58,933 bases of DNA from Gammaproteobacteria bacterium (GTDB lineage: Bacteria; Pseudomonadota; Gammaproteobacteria; Thiotrichales; Thiotrichaceae): assembly GCA_018822845.1 (NCBI GenBank), contig JAHJJD010000028.1:1-58933 (forward strand), in the 5' to 3' direction. Each line of letters starts with the position of its first letter. Within the stretch, counting starts at the first letter, position 1. The translations under genes were made by a program, and so were the position numbers. A model generated the notes under the pieces. It ran no database searches, was not told where the DNA came from, and saw only the letters and a program-made list of their open reading frames with translations. This document shows, piece by piece, positions 1-8,448 of the stretch.

Positions 1-1
1 C

Positions 2-82
2 ATGCTCGCCCTGCGCGTGACTCGCTTGAATGGCGGATGGAATGATTACTGGAAGAACTTCGCTGCCTGCCATGTCGCTTAA
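2..82 (+). CDS. C-terminal tail of an unidentified ORF (truncated by window edge)
   Basis: A frame that is open from the left edge ends at a TAA at 80-82. The visible tail contains the stretch RLNGGWNDYWKNFAA. The aromatic-rich ending is reminiscent of some transposase C-termini, but 26 residues are not enough to name a family. A copy of a 22-24 nt dispersed repeat follows within 15 bp, which fits a mobile-element boundary. Confidence 0.3.
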   Translation: MLALRVTRLNGGWNDYWKNFAACHVA

Positions 83-92
83 AATTAGGAGG

Positions 93-116
93 CATCACTT
101 CCGGTCACACCCCCCC
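93..116 (+). repeat. Short dispersed repeat (GCATCACTTCCGGTCACACC), copy 1
   Basis: The core GCATCACTTCCGGTCACACC followed by a C-run recurs at 15827-15850 in the same orientation. It also occurs in reverse orientation, with one mismatch, at about 15654-15676. Here it lies just after the stop of the partial ORF. I see only one promoter-like element in 117-192, a weak AT-rich stretch around 150-165 before the next gene. Confidence 0.6.
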
Positions 117-192
117 ATAGCGCCAAGATTGCCTTACTGGCGGGATTAGAGTATCTAATAATCTTCTGAAATCAGGCTGAAAGGAGAAAGCC

Positions 193-663
193 ATGTTGCG
201 TAAACCCCTTGCTGTACTGGCACTTGCGCTTGCCATCCCGGTCTTTGCTTCCGGCTACGCGAACTACTGCAACAGCCGCTACGGATTCTGCGTCGATTAC
301 CCAGCCAATTTCGGCATGGAGCCAGCCTCCGTCAACAATGACGGGCGGGTTTTCTATGATGGTGAAGGCTTCCGCATGACTGCCAGCGGCATCAACAATG
401 TGCTCGACGGCACAGTGAAAAGCGAGATGAAAAGCCGGGAAGACGATTTCGACAGCGTTACCTACCGTAAGCAGCAAGGCAACTGGTATGCCCTGTCAGG
501 CTACAAGGACGACAATATCCTGTACGTCAAAAGCTGGGTAGGCAGGGGCGCAATCAACAGCCTCTACCTGCAATACCCCACCGCCATGAAAGACGAATAC
601 GATGAAACCGTCAACCACCTGGTGAAATCGTTCATTCCCGGCGATCTGGCAGAGAGTCATTAA
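193..663 (+). CDS. Exported hypothetical protein, 156 aa
   Basis: I do not recognise the family. The protein starts with a short signal peptide (basic MLRK, hydrophobic stretch to about residue 19, ASG/YA cleavage region), so it should reach the periplasm or cell surface. The mature part has two closely spaced cysteines (residues 26 and 33, in NYCNSRYGFC), which could form a disulfide, and is rich in Tyr, Asp and Asn. It ends in a segment resembling the closing helix of small stress or adhesin-type domains (NHLVKSFIPG). The AAAGGAGAAAGCC leader ahead of the ATG is a strong ribosome site. It is the first of four co-directional genes for exported or membrane proteins and may be co-regulated with them. 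Confidence 0.75.
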   Translation: MLRKPLAVLALALAIPVFASGYANYCNSRYGFCVDYPANFGMEPASVNNDGRVFYDGEGFRMTASGINNVLDGTVKSEMKSREDDFDSVTYRKQQGNWYALSGYKDDNILYVKSWVGRGAINSLYLQYPTAMKDEYDETVNHLVKSFIPGDLAESH

Positions 664-700
664 TCCGCATTCATAACGGATGTTGATACTCGTCATCATC

Positions 701-739
701 AGACCTCGGTCACGGTGTTAGGCTGCCCGCTAGAGGTCT
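701..739 (+). promoter_or_regulatory. Inverted repeat that overlaps a Shine-Dalgarno site
   Basis: AGACCTC at 701-707 is repeated inverted as GAGGTCT at 733-739. The right arm contains the AGAGG that serves as ribosome site for the ATG at 746. If folded in RNA, the hairpin would hide the ribosome site. It could equally be a DNA operator. Confidence 0.35.
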
Positions 740-745
740 AATAAC

Positions 746-1360
746 ATGAACAATCAACAGCCACCCCCTGAACTCCGTTGGGAACACAATGTTGCCCTGC
801 TCACCAATCGTTTTATCCTGTTTGATCTTTTCAAAATCATGGGCATCACCTATGTGCTCATTGTCGTGCTGTTTTCACTGCTCGGCCTGTTAAGCGGGGA
901 AATGGAACTCGGCTGGCAAATGGCGCAAGTGTTTGCGGTCGTCGTACCCGCCGTCACACTTGGCCTGATGTTCATTATGCTGGTGTTTTACGTCAACCGT
1001 ATGCCGATACGCTACACCCTCAACAGCAAGGGCGTTACGTCAGAAATCCTTGGCAAACGCTCCCGCTGGGCCAACCGGACAGGCATCGTGCTCGGCCTGC
1101 TCAGTGGCAACCCCACGGTTGCAGGAGCAAGCCTGCTGGCCAAATCGAGGGAAACGACTTTCTACCGCTGGCGTGACCTGCATAAAGCGGCCTACTACCC
1201 CGCTGCACACACCATCACCCTGTTCAACGGCTGGCGTTCCGTCGCCCGTCTGCATTGCACACCCGAGCACTACCCGGAAGTTGCCAGCACGGTCAGGGAA
1301 TGCCTGCTAACCGGGGCAGCCGATCGCGACAAGACCAACAGCAAACCAGCGAGGGCATAA
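746..1360 (+). CDS. Inner-membrane hypothetical protein with two membrane segments, 204 aa
   Basis: The N-terminal third holds two strong hydrophobic helices at roughly residues 33-52 and 64-86. A soluble C-terminal domain of about 115 residues follows and begins with RYTLNSKGVTSEILGKRSRW. That layout resembles small bacterial proteins with a PH-like cytoplasmic domain after a membrane hairpin, but I cannot assign one. AGAGGTC ahead of the ATG is the ribosome site. The stop lies 2 nt before the next start, so this gene and the Sel1-like gene are almost certainly co-transcribed. The function is unknown. Confidence 0.75.
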   Translation: MNNQQPPPELRWEHNVALLTNRFILFDLFKIMGITYVLIVVLFSLLGLLSGEMELGWQMAQVFAVVVPAVTLGLMFIMLVFYVNRMPIRYTLNSKGVTSEILGKRSRWANRTGIVLGLLSGNPTVAGASLLAKSRETTFYRWRDLHKAAYYPAAHTITLFNGWRSVARLHCTPEHYPEVASTVRECLLTGAADRDKTNSKPARA

Positions 1361-1362
1361 AC

Positions 1363-1995
1363 ATGTTGCGCAGCAACCTTCTGACTTCCATCATCCTGTT
1401 GGGCGCTTTCGCCATTCCCCCGGTGCTGGCTTCGGAGCTGGATGAAGCCAAAGCGGCCTACGATGCAGCCTTCGAGCGCTACACCAAACTGGTCACGACA
1501 GACGCTGGTGCGGGTGATGTGCTTCAGGCACTGGAGGAATACAAACAGGCTCACATCCGCTACATGACGCTGAGCAATTCCGCCCGCCCTCCCCCTGAAC
1601 CCCAAGCGACAAGCGAAGCGGGCAGCCTCGACACCAGCGGTATTGAAGGCATTGTCAGCATTGACGACGCCCCCACAACAGCGCCCCCCCAATCAGCGCC
1701 AACGGATAAAACCGCCCTGGAAAAGCAGGCGCAAGCAGGCAACCCGCAAGCCATGGAAGTACTCGCGCTCACTTATCAATCCAGCTACAACGGGCAGGCT
1801 GACCCATACCGCGCCATTGAACTGCTCAAGCAAGCCGCCAAGGCAGGCGATGCCAACGCCATGGTTGCGCTGGCTGAGGAATACGAATCAGGCTTATGGA
1901 TCAAACAGGACAACAACAAAGCCAACACCCTGCGCACACAAGCTGCCAAACTGGGTTCCCGTCTGGCTGAATGGGAGCTGGAAAGTCATGAATAA
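1363..1995 (+). CDS. Periplasmic Sel1-like repeat protein, 210 aa
   Basis: The ATG at 1363 is chosen because it follows the upstream stop by 2 nt and opens a clear signal peptide (MLRSNLLTS then a hydrophobic core ending VLAS). An N-terminal helical segment (residues 25-65) is followed by a Pro/Ala linker. The C-terminal half has Sel1/TPR-like helix pairs, seen in NPQAMEVLALTYQSS and DANAMVALAEEYESG with a YRAIELLKQAAKAGD spacer. Sel1 repeats are protein-protein interaction scaffolds. The 3' end overlaps the next gene by 8 nt, implying coupled translation, so it probably partners the following PKD protein. Confidence 0.75.
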   Translation: MLRSNLLTSIILLGAFAIPPVLASELDEAKAAYDAAFERYTKLVTTDAGAGDVLQALEEYKQAHIRYMTLSNSARPPPEPQATSEAGSLDTSGIEGIVSIDDAPTTAPPQSAPTDKTALEKQAQAGNPQAMEVLALTYQSSYNGQADPYRAIELLKQAAKAGDANAMVALAEEYESGLWIKQDNNKANTLRTQAAKLGSRLAEWELESHE

Positions 1996-3964
1996 ACTTA
2001 ACTGGATCATCCCGTTACTGTGTATTGCACCCAGTATCCTGCAACCGGCTTGCGCCATAGAAAGCAAAACTGAACTGGAATACGCCCAACAGGTAGTGGT
2101 GCGCGACACCAACAAGGCCATTACCAAGAAACTCGCCAAGGCCGCCACCTATATTGCCGAACTGGACAACCCCGAACTCAAACAAAAAGCCATGGAACAG
2201 ATCAGGGAAGCCCTGCTGACGCTGGAAAATAACCCCCAGGCAGCAGATCAATTTGTCGAAGGCATCAAGCGCATGTCCCAATCAGGGGCTGACAAATTGA
2301 AACAACTCGTACAGAACAAACGGGTACAGGCGTTTGCCCAGGTTGTACTGGATGAAAGCAGTTCCAGCCTGCATGGAGCCAGCGAAAGCAGCCTGAAAAA
2401 ACTGATCGGACTAAGTGACGACGGCATTGATCAGGCAGGCAAACAAACGCTGAATACCCTCAGTGAAATCGACGCAATCGTGGCGAACAAGGGCAAAGTT
2501 CCTGCCCAACTCACCGAAAAGCTCACGGATGCCATCAAGCAATTGCCCCCCAGTCGGGCGCAAGCTGCCCGTAAACTGGTCGCCGACAAACTCAAAGGCG
2601 CATGGCAACCCATCCGCGAACACATTGGCACCGCTGTAGATGGCGGCTTTGTGCTTTGGGATGCCTACAACATCGTCGTCAGCGCAGACAGCGCCGCCGA
2701 AAAAGCCGCGAAAGCGACCGGCACTGCGGTTGGTTACGGGATGGAGGCCAGCGGCGGCCTCGCCATTCAGGCACTGGGCGGCGGTTTCCTGCACGGGCTG
2801 GTACTCAGTTGGTCGGCTGGCAAAGTGAACGAACTGGTTGCCGAAATCATCCTGCTACAACAGGATCGCGCCAATGCGGCTGAAAAAGAACGCTGGGCTG
2901 ACATCGAACTGCGCATGGATGTCATCCGGGGCATGATCAGGGTCGACGAACTGATCAAGGCAGGTGAACTGCAAAAAGCCAGCAACTACCTCGCCAAGGT
3001 GCAAAAGTTTTACTTCAAACACCAGATGCCCGGCGACGGTCTATATGAAAAAATGCAGGAGCTGGAACACAACATCGACAATGCCGGGCGACTGCAACAA
3101 GCCAACGCGATCATTGCCGAAGCCCGTATTCCTTACCTGGAATGCTTCCAGTGGGTTCGCCAGGGCCGCAACCTGACCCAGGCACTGACCTATGTGGAAG
3201 ATGCCCGGCAAATCCTGCAAAAATCCCTGCGCGATTACCCCGAACTCAAAGCCACGCTGGAAAAAGTCGAAGCCTTACAAGCGTTCATCAACAAGCTGAT
3301 CAACAACGCCAGCCCGCTTGGCAAACTGGCTGTCGATGGCCCTGATACCGTCAAGACTGGCGCATACGAAACCTATGAAATCAGTGCCAGCGGCGGCATT
3401 CCCGACTACATCACAACCAACATCGAAGGGCTGGCGCTGCCTACTGGTGCATTCGCCTATTGGCAGGCTCCCGCCGAACCCGGCGAAACCACCGTTACCT
3501 TCAAGATCAAGGACAATATCGGGCAAACCGCCAGTGTGGAAAAGCAAATCACCGTCATTGATGACGCTCCTGAAGCAGACACAGCAACCGGTGAAGTAAT
3601 CCAACTGGAAGGCCCGTCAACGGTAAACCTCAAGCTGCTGGATATGGACTACGCCGTGGTCGAACACACGTTTGTGTACCTCTACCGGGGCGTGGAAGAT
3701 GATTCCGTCATTGAATGGGATTTCGGCGATGGCAGCGAGCCATACCGCTACCCTGCCAATCATGGCAGCAAACAACCCTCCGGCGAATGGCGCTCATCCA
3801 TCATGCAAAGATATTCCAGAACAGGCACATTCCAGCCGGTTGTGCGTTTACTGGATGGCAGCGGCAAGGTGCTTGGCCAAAGCAGTACCCAGATCAATAT
3901 TCAACTGCAACACGTTGAGTATCTATCACCCCCCGCAGGACTGATACCGGAGGGGGACAACTAA
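1988..3964 (+). CDS. Exported large helical protein with a C-terminal PKD-like domain, 658 aa
   Basis: The start at 1988 is inferred from the signal peptide (MNKLNWIIPLLCIAPSIL...ACA) and the 8-nt overlap with the Sel1-like gene. Residues about 30-430 are mostly helical and charged, with a Gly/Ala-rich hydrophobic stretch near residues 245-280 that could insert in or touch a membrane. From about residue 440 the composition becomes beta-rich. VIEWDFGDGSEPYRYP, near residue 575, carries the WDFGDG signature of PKD domains, which are common in surface and adhesive proteins. I infer an envelope or extracellular structural role. The exact function is unknown, and the four-gene cluster contains no enzyme that would define a pathway. 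Confidence 0.75.
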   Translation: MNKLNWIIPLLCIAPSILQPACAIESKTELEYAQQVVVRDTNKAITKKLAKAATYIAELDNPELKQKAMEQIREALLTLENNPQAADQFVEGIKRMSQSGADKLKQLVQNKRVQAFAQVVLDESSSSLHGASESSLKKLIGLSDDGIDQAGKQTLNTLSEIDAIVANKGKVPAQLTEKLTDAIKQLPPSRAQAARKLVADKLKGAWQPIREHIGTAVDGGFVLWDAYNIVVSADSAAEKAAKATGTAVGYGMEASGGLAIQALGGGFLHGLVLSWSAGKVNELVAEIILLQQDRANAAEKERWADIELRMDVIRGMIRVDELIKAGELQKASNYLAKVQKFYFKHQMPGDGLYEKMQELEHNIDNAGRLQQANAIIAEARIPYLECFQWVRQGRNLTQALTYVEDARQILQKSLRDYPELKATLEKVEALQAFINKLINNASPLGKLAVDGPDTVKTGAYETYEISASGGIPDYITTNIEGLALPTGAFAYWQAPAEPGETTVTFKIKDNIGQTASVEKQITVIDDAPEADTATGEVIQLEGPSTVNLKLLDMDYAVVEHTFVYLYRGVEDDSVIEWDFGDGSEPYRYPANHGSKQPSGEWRSSIMQRYSRTGTFQPVVRLLDGSGKVLGQSSTQINIQLQHVEYLSPPAGLIPEGDN

Positions 3965-4090
3965 TCCAGCGTGCGCTTGTAGAACTTCGCCCCCAGCGTC
4001 ACCACCACCAGCATGAACAACAAAATCGGCCACATGTGCGGCCACAGTTCCGGCAATGTGTTGCCCTTGAGCAAAATCCCCCGCATTGAA
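3961..4090 (-). pseudogene. Relic of the 3' end of an ABC-2 permease gene
   Basis: Read on the minus strand this stretch encodes RGILLKGN, then LPELWPHMWPI, then LGAKFYKRTLD and a stop. It closely matches the C-terminus of the intact permease ending at 5039 (RGILLKGN...EIWPHVWPI...LGAKFYKRTLD). Similarity fades beyond about 4090 and no start or upstream domain exists. Exporters of this class often have two paralogous permeases with related C-termini, so this may be the remnant of the second permease or a partial duplication. It abuts the stop of the upstream PKD-protein gene. Confidence 0.8.
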
Positions 4091-4131
4091 CGCGGTGAAG
4101 TCGTCGAAGCAGATCGCATGTTTTGCAGCGG

Positions 4132-4971
4132 TTATTTCTGTGCGCTGACTCCCATCAGATGCTCGACCTTTTGTACGTGCCTGAAGCCTGCCGCCTTGAG
4201 CCGGTGGATGACGCCATCGACAAAGCTGCTGCCTTTCTTGACGATGTGTGGATTGCCGGTGTAATGAAACAGCCGCCCCTCCCGGCGCAGCACCCGGAAG
4301 ATTTCCCGGTAGAATTCTTCGCTGTATAGCTCCCCGGCGAGGGAAAAACGCGGTGGATCGTGAATGACCGAATCAAAGGAAGCCACAGGCATTGTGCCTA
4401 TCAACGCATAGCTATTGCCCTGACGTTGCACAATCCCCGCTTGCCCCAAATCGTTTGACCAAGGATTTTGCGAGCGCAGCCCCATTACCTCGCGGCTCAG
4501 TTCGATGCTGAGTACCTCGCTTGCACCTAATCGGTGGGCAGCGATAGCGGCATAGCCCAATCCGCTACAGCAGTCCAGCACCTTGTCACCCTTGCGCACC
4601 GCTTGTTGCGCCATCTCGGCGGCACTGGCAAAGGGGTCGGTTTCCTTGGAGATATGCATTTTGACACCGCTAATTTCCAGCAGGGGCGCGCCAGCCGTGG
4701 GAACGAGCTTGTAGTAGCCAGCGCTACGGTCTTCCAGGGGATTCATCGCGCCATCGCGACAGAGGAAAATCCTCTGGGTCTTCTTGACGATGCTTTTGAG
4801 TGCGTCGATAGAGAGTCGATTGTCTGCGTCGAGCACCAGGCTCTGGTCACTTAAGGCAAAGTCTTGTTCCGAAAGATTCAGGTCAGTGGAAAGCCGGACG
4901 CAGGAAAGCCCATTGGCGATGGCTTCCAGCGCTTGTCTGGCATTTTCCGTATGAAGGTAGTAGCTGGGCAT
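4132..4971 (-). CDS. Class I SAM-dependent methyltransferase, 279 aa
   Basis: The central domain has a Rossmann methyltransferase signature. KVLDCCSGLGYAAIAAHRLG, near residue 132, is the SAM-binding motif I, followed by the acidic VLSIEL and a HDPPRFSLAGELY motif IV. The D-P-P-R motif IV resembles the predicted methyltransferase group COG2521 rather than DNA methylases. The N-terminal 110 residues look like a substrate domain rich in charged residues. The substrate is not evident. The gene sits between the intact ABC permease and the permease relic, so its arrival or a local deletion may have broken the old exporter operon. Confidence 0.75.
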   Translation of the reverse strand: MPSYYLHTENARQALEAIANGLSCVRLSTDLNLSEQDFALSDQSLVLDADNRLSIDALKSIVKKTQRIFLCRDGAMNPLEDRSAGYYKLVPTAGAPLLEISGVKMHISKETDPFASAAEMAQQAVRKGDKVLDCCSGLGYAAIAAHRLGASEVLSIELSREVMGLRSQNPWSNDLGQAGIVQRQGNSYALIGTMPVASFDSVIHDPPRFSLAGELYSEEFYREIFRVLRREGRLFHYTGNPHIVKKGSSFVDGVIHRLKAAGFRHVQKVEHLMGVSAQK

Positions 4972-5038
4972 ATCGTTTGTCTATGTGGCTAGAAATATTG
5001 ACCGCACTATACACTCGTAGCTTGTGTCGTTATTAAGG

Positions 5039-6175
5039 TCAATCCAGCGTGCGCTTATAAAACTTCGCCCCCAGCGCCACGATCACCACCGTAAATAGCA
5101 CAATTGGCCACACATGCGGCCAGATTTCCACCAAGCCATTGCCTTTGAGCAGAATCCCGCGCACCAGCCGCAGGAAATGTGTCAGTGGCAACACATTGCC
5201 GATCACTTGCGCCCATTCCGGCATCCCCCGGAACGGGAACATGAACCCGGACAGCAAAATCGACGGCAGGAAGAAAAAGAACGTCATCTGCATCGCCTGC
5301 AACTGGTTGCGGGCAATGGTGGAAAAAGTCATGCCCAGCGTCAGGTTGGCGGCGATAAACAGCAGCGACACCGCATACAGCAACGCCAGACTGCCCTGGA
5401 ACGGCACGCCGAAAATGAACTTTGCCGCCAGCAAAATCAGCGTCATCTGCACCAGCCCGATCATGATGTAAGGCACAATCTTGCCCACCATCACCTCCAG
5501 CGGTTTCGCCGGGGTCGCCAGCAGGTTCTCGAAGGTGCCGCGTTCACGCTCGCGGGTCATCGCCAAGCCGGTCATCAGCACCATGGTCATGGTCAGAATT
5601 ACGCCCATCAGCCCCGGCACAATGTTGTACTGGGTAATACCTTCGGCGTTGTAACGGCGGTGGATGCGTACCTCGAACGGCGCGTCAGTCGGGCGCAGTT
5701 TCGCCAGCGAGCCGGTCAGGTCGCGGTTCAGCACCGATTGCCCCACCGACACCAATGAAGCCAGCGCATTGCTGGTCGCTGCCGGGTCGGTCGCATCCGC
5801 CTCCAGCAGGATCGCCGGGCGTTCACCGCGCACCAGTTGGCGTGAGAAATCGGGCGGGATATTGACCACGAACTGCACTTCGCCCTCCGCCAGCAGCCGG
5901 TCGGCTTCCGCTTCACTTTGCACCTGCTGCAAGATCTGGAAATAGCCGGTGTTCTCCAGACTGCGGATGAAGGTGCGGGTAAACACGCTGTTGTCCTGCA
6001 CATTGATCGCCGTCGGCAGGTGCTTGGGGTCGGAGTTGATGGCGAAACCGAACAGCAGCAACTGCATGATGGGGATGCCGACAATCATGCCGAAGGTCAG
6101 CCGGTCGCGGCGCAACTGGATGAATTCCTTCATGGCGATACCCCACAGACGGGCAAACGAAGCACCCAGCGTCAT
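5039..6175 (-). CDS. ABC-2 type transporter permease (YbhS/YbhR/YhhJ-like), 378 aa
   Basis: This is the membrane subunit of a drug- or lipid-exporting ABC system. An N-terminal helix at about residues 30-48 is followed by a large periplasmic domain (residues 50-175). A bundle of five hydrophobic helices makes up the C-terminal half and includes the family-typical RERERGTFENLLATP and a PLTHFLRLVRGILLKG end. The start ATG at 6175 overlaps the TGA of the ATPase gene by 4 nt (ATGA), so the two are translationally coupled. The longer frame upstream is only the ATPase gene read out of phase. Together with the HlyD-like lipoprotein it forms a complete inner-membrane exporter. Confidence 0.9.
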   Translation of the reverse strand: MTLGASFARLWGIAMKEFIQLRRDRLTFGMIVGIPIMQLLLFGFAINSDPKHLPTAINVQDNSVFTRTFIRSLENTGYFQILQQVQSEAEADRLLAEGEVQFVVNIPPDFSRQLVRGERPAILLEADATDPAATSNALASLVSVGQSVLNRDLTGSLAKLRPTDAPFEVRIHRRYNAEGITQYNIVPGLMGVILTMTMVLMTGLAMTRERERGTFENLLATPAKPLEVMVGKIVPYIMIGLVQMTLILLAAKFIFGVPFQGSLALLYAVSLLFIAANLTLGMTFSTIARNQLQAMQMTFFFFLPSILLSGFMFPFRGMPEWAQVIGNVLPLTHFLRLVRGILLKGNGLVEIWPHVWPIVLFTVVIVALGAKFYKRTLD

Positions 6176-7179
6176 GTTGCCCCCTGCTGGCGGGTGTGCC
6201 GCTCCATCAGGCTGATGAATACGTCTTCCAGCCCGGCGTCGATCTGTTCCCACTGGAACGCAGATTGCTGGCGGAAGGGTTGCAAGGCTGCGTCAAGTTG
6301 CGCCGCATCCGTGCCGATGACGTGCAGGCGGCTGCCGAAAGCCGTGACCTGTTCCACCGCTGGCAAGGCGCGTAACTGTGCGGCGAGAGCTTGCAGACCA
6401 CCGTCACCGCTGACTTCCCACGCTACCAGTTGCTGGCTGGCAATGACTTGCTGGATGGTTCCGGTGATCAGCAGTTTGCCACGCGCGATGTAGGCGAGTT
6501 TGTGGCAACGTTCGGCTTCGTCCATGTAATGGGTGGAAACCAGCACCGAGATGCCTTGCGCCGCCAGTTGGTGGATTTCGTCCCAGAATTCGCGCCGTGC
6601 CTTGGGGTCGACGCCTGCGGTGGGTTCGTCGAGCAGCAATAATTGCGGTTCGTGCATCATGCAGGCGGCAAGGGCGAGGCGCTGTTTCCAGCCGCCGGAC
6701 AGTGCGCCTGCGAGCTGGTTGCGGCGTTCTTCCAGTCCCAGTTTGAGCAGCACGGCGTTGACAGCCTGGGTGCGATTTTTCATACCGTACATGCGGGCGA
6801 TGAAATCGAGGTTTTCGCGGATGGTGAGGTCTTCCCACAGCGAAAAACGCTGGGTCATGTAGCCGACGTGGCGCTTGATCGCGGCAGTTTCGCGGATCAC
6901 GTCGTAACCGAGGCATTGACCTGCCCCGCTGTCCGGGGTGAGCAGGCCGCAGAGCATACGGATGGAGGTGGTTTTGCCGCTACCGTTGGGGCCGAGGAAA
7001 CCGAAGATTTCACCCTGACGGACTTGCAACGATAAGTCCTGCACCACGTGTTTGTCGCCGAAGTGTTTGTTGAGGCCACGGACGTCGATGGCGCACGGCT
7101 GCGCCGTGGAAATCCCCCTCAATCCCCCTTTTGCAAAGGGGGAGGCCGAGTCACACTTCGTAAGCTCAACCGGAGTCAT
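6172..7179 (-). CDS. ABC transporter ATP-binding protein of a YbhF/YhiH-like exporter, 335 aa
   Basis: The protein has one ABC nucleotide-binding domain. Walker A is GPNGSGKTTS (about residue 70), the signature is LSGGWKQRLALA, Walker B is LLLLDEPTAGVDP, and the switch is STHYMDEAERC. The last 90 residues form the small C-terminal domain seen in this family. The true domain begins near AIDVRGLNKHFGDKHVV. The first 27 residues are unusual: they include SPFAKGGLRGIST, which is the translation of a dispersed repeat (7106-7147), so this N-terminal extension was probably acquired from the repeat. The ribosome site AGGAGG also lies in the repeat's second arm. The start is 2 nt from the hlyD-like stop. 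Confidence 0.9.
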   Translation of the reverse strand: MTPVELTKCDSASPFAKGGLRGISTAQPCAIDVRGLNKHFGDKHVVQDLSLQVRQGEIFGFLGPNGSGKTTSIRMLCGLLTPDSGAGQCLGYDVIRETAAIKRHVGYMTQRFSLWEDLTIRENLDFIARMYGMKNRTQAVNAVLLKLGLEERRNQLAGALSGGWKQRLALAACMMHEPQLLLLDEPTAGVDPKARREFWDEIHQLAAQGISVLVSTHYMDEAERCHKLAYIARGKLLITGTIQQVIASQQLVAWEVSGDGGLQALAAQLRALPAVEQVTAFGSRLHVIGTDAAQLDAALQPFRQQSAFQWEQIDAGLEDVFISLMERHTRQQGAT

Positions 7180-7228
7180 ATCTAGCTCCCCTCCTTTGCA
7201 AAAGGAGGGGCTGGGGGAGGATTTTCTT
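7106..7228. repeat. Bipartite GC-rich element spanning the hlyD/ATPase gene junction
   Basis: Two inverted arms are separated by about 40 bp. The left arm is ATCCCCCTCAATCCCCC followed by TTTTGCAAAGGGGGAGG. The right arm is CTCCCCTCCTTTGCAAAAGG followed by AGGGGCTGGGGGAGGATTTT. The stop codon of the HlyD-like gene and the start codon of the ATPase both lie between the arms. The right arm supplies the final residues of the HlyD-like protein (NPPPAPPFAKEGS). The left arm supplies part of the ATPase N-terminus. Confidence 0.75.
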
Positions 7229-8177
7229 CCACCCTCACATCCACCGGCTGCCCAACTTTCAACCGCGCTGCATCTGCCGCACCCGGCAAAGCCTCCACCA
7301 TCACCACCAGCTTTTCGCGCGAATCCTTGCTGTAAATGACGGGCGGGGTGTATTCAGCTTGCGGGGAAATGTAGCTGATGGTCATCGGCATGGGGTCGTC
7401 GCAGCCGTCGCAACTGACGCTGACGCCTTGCCCGAGTTGCAGCATTCCCAAGCGTGGTTCGGGGACAAAAAAGCGGATTTTGCGGTTCTCCGGCGGCAGG
7501 ACGCTGACCACCGGACTGCCTGCTGCCACCCATTCACCTGCGCGGTAAAAGGTGTCATCCACCAGGCCGTTTTGTGGGGCAGTGATGGCTTTCTGGTCGA
7601 GTTGCCATTGTGCCTGGGCGAGAGCTGCGGTGGCAGACTGGACATTGGCTTGGGCGGCAAGGCGGGCTTGATCACGGCCTGCCAGTTGTGCAGTGTTGAG
7701 TTGTGCCTGAAATTCGCGGACTTTGGCGGCAGCGGTATCGCGCTGCGCCCGGTAGGTATCGAGATTGGCAACCGGCAAGTAACGTTGTGCCACCAGTTTT
7801 TGCTGGCGGGCAAGCTCGGCTTCGGCGGCTTGCAGGCTGGCCTGGGCGGATTCGAGACCTGCTTGTACTGTGGCAATTTCGCTGGGGCGTTTGCCTGTGT
7901 CGAGGTCGGCGGATTGCGCTTTGGCTTGGGCAAGACGTGCTGTGGCTTCGGCAACGGCGGCCTGTTCCTTGTCACTGTCCAGCGTGAACAGTGGCTGACC
8001 TGTGCTGACGTTATCACCACGTTTCACGCTCAAGGTTTGCAAGCGCCCGCTGGCACTGGCGGCAAGACGGATGGGTTCGGCTTCCACGTAGCCGTTCAAG
8101 ACATCCGTCCTGCCCACCTGGCATGCAGCAAGCAGCAACAGGCAGCATGACGCTAGCAGGCTAAGATGTGTTTTCAT
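7182..8177 (-). CDS. HlyD-family membrane-fusion lipoprotein of the ABC exporter (YbhG-like), 331 aa
   Basis: The N-terminus MKTHLSLLASCCLLLLAACQ ends in a lipobox (LAAC), so the protein is predicted to be a lipoprotein anchored at the periplasmic face. A biotinyl-lipoyl-like half motif (ASASGRLQTLSVKRGDNVS) precedes a long Ala/Gln-rich coiled-coil hairpin (residues 75-190), the second half motif (KAITAPQNGLVDDTFYRAGE) and a beta-barrel domain. Such adaptors connect the ABC pump to an outer-membrane channel, and none is encoded nearby. It is the first gene of the minus-strand exporter operon. Its last 12 or so residues come from the dispersed repeat described at 7106-7228. Confidence 0.88.
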   Translation of the reverse strand: MKTHLSLLASCCLLLLAACQVGRTDVLNGYVEAEPIRLAASASGRLQTLSVKRGDNVSTGQPLFTLDSDKEQAAVAEATARLAQAKAQSADLDTGKRPSEIATVQAGLESAQASLQAAEAELARQQKLVAQRYLPVANLDTYRAQRDTAAAKVREFQAQLNTAQLAGRDQARLAAQANVQSATAALAQAQWQLDQKAITAPQNGLVDDTFYRAGEWVAAGSPVVSVLPPENRKIRFFVPEPRLGMLQLGQGVSVSCDGCDDPMPMTISYISPQAEYTPPVIYSKDSREKLVVMVEALPGAADAARLKVGQPVDVRVEENPPPAPPFAKEGS

Positions 8178-8448
8178 GGCAGACTCCCATGCATGTCATT
8201 TCCCTATAGTATTGGACATATTTTCCCGGTTGAAAGCGCAAAATACAGCCAATAGTATTGAAATACCCCCAAAAACCCGGCACGCAAGTCCATGTTTCCA
8301 TTTGCATTCCACAAGTTTTAAAAAATATTGGTTTTTTTTCATATTTTCTTCATCCAGATTTCGTTGGCCTGCGTAAATACAGGTAAGCGAACCTGAAATA
8401 CAGCGGGTTCGTTGTAGACAACCTGATACCCGAATAAGGAGAAATGAA

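Noticed and set aside
8176-8376. A 66-codon plus-strand frame upstream of the small peptides
   Set aside because: It has no ribosome site or domain, and it overlaps the start of the HlyD-like gene and its promoter region.
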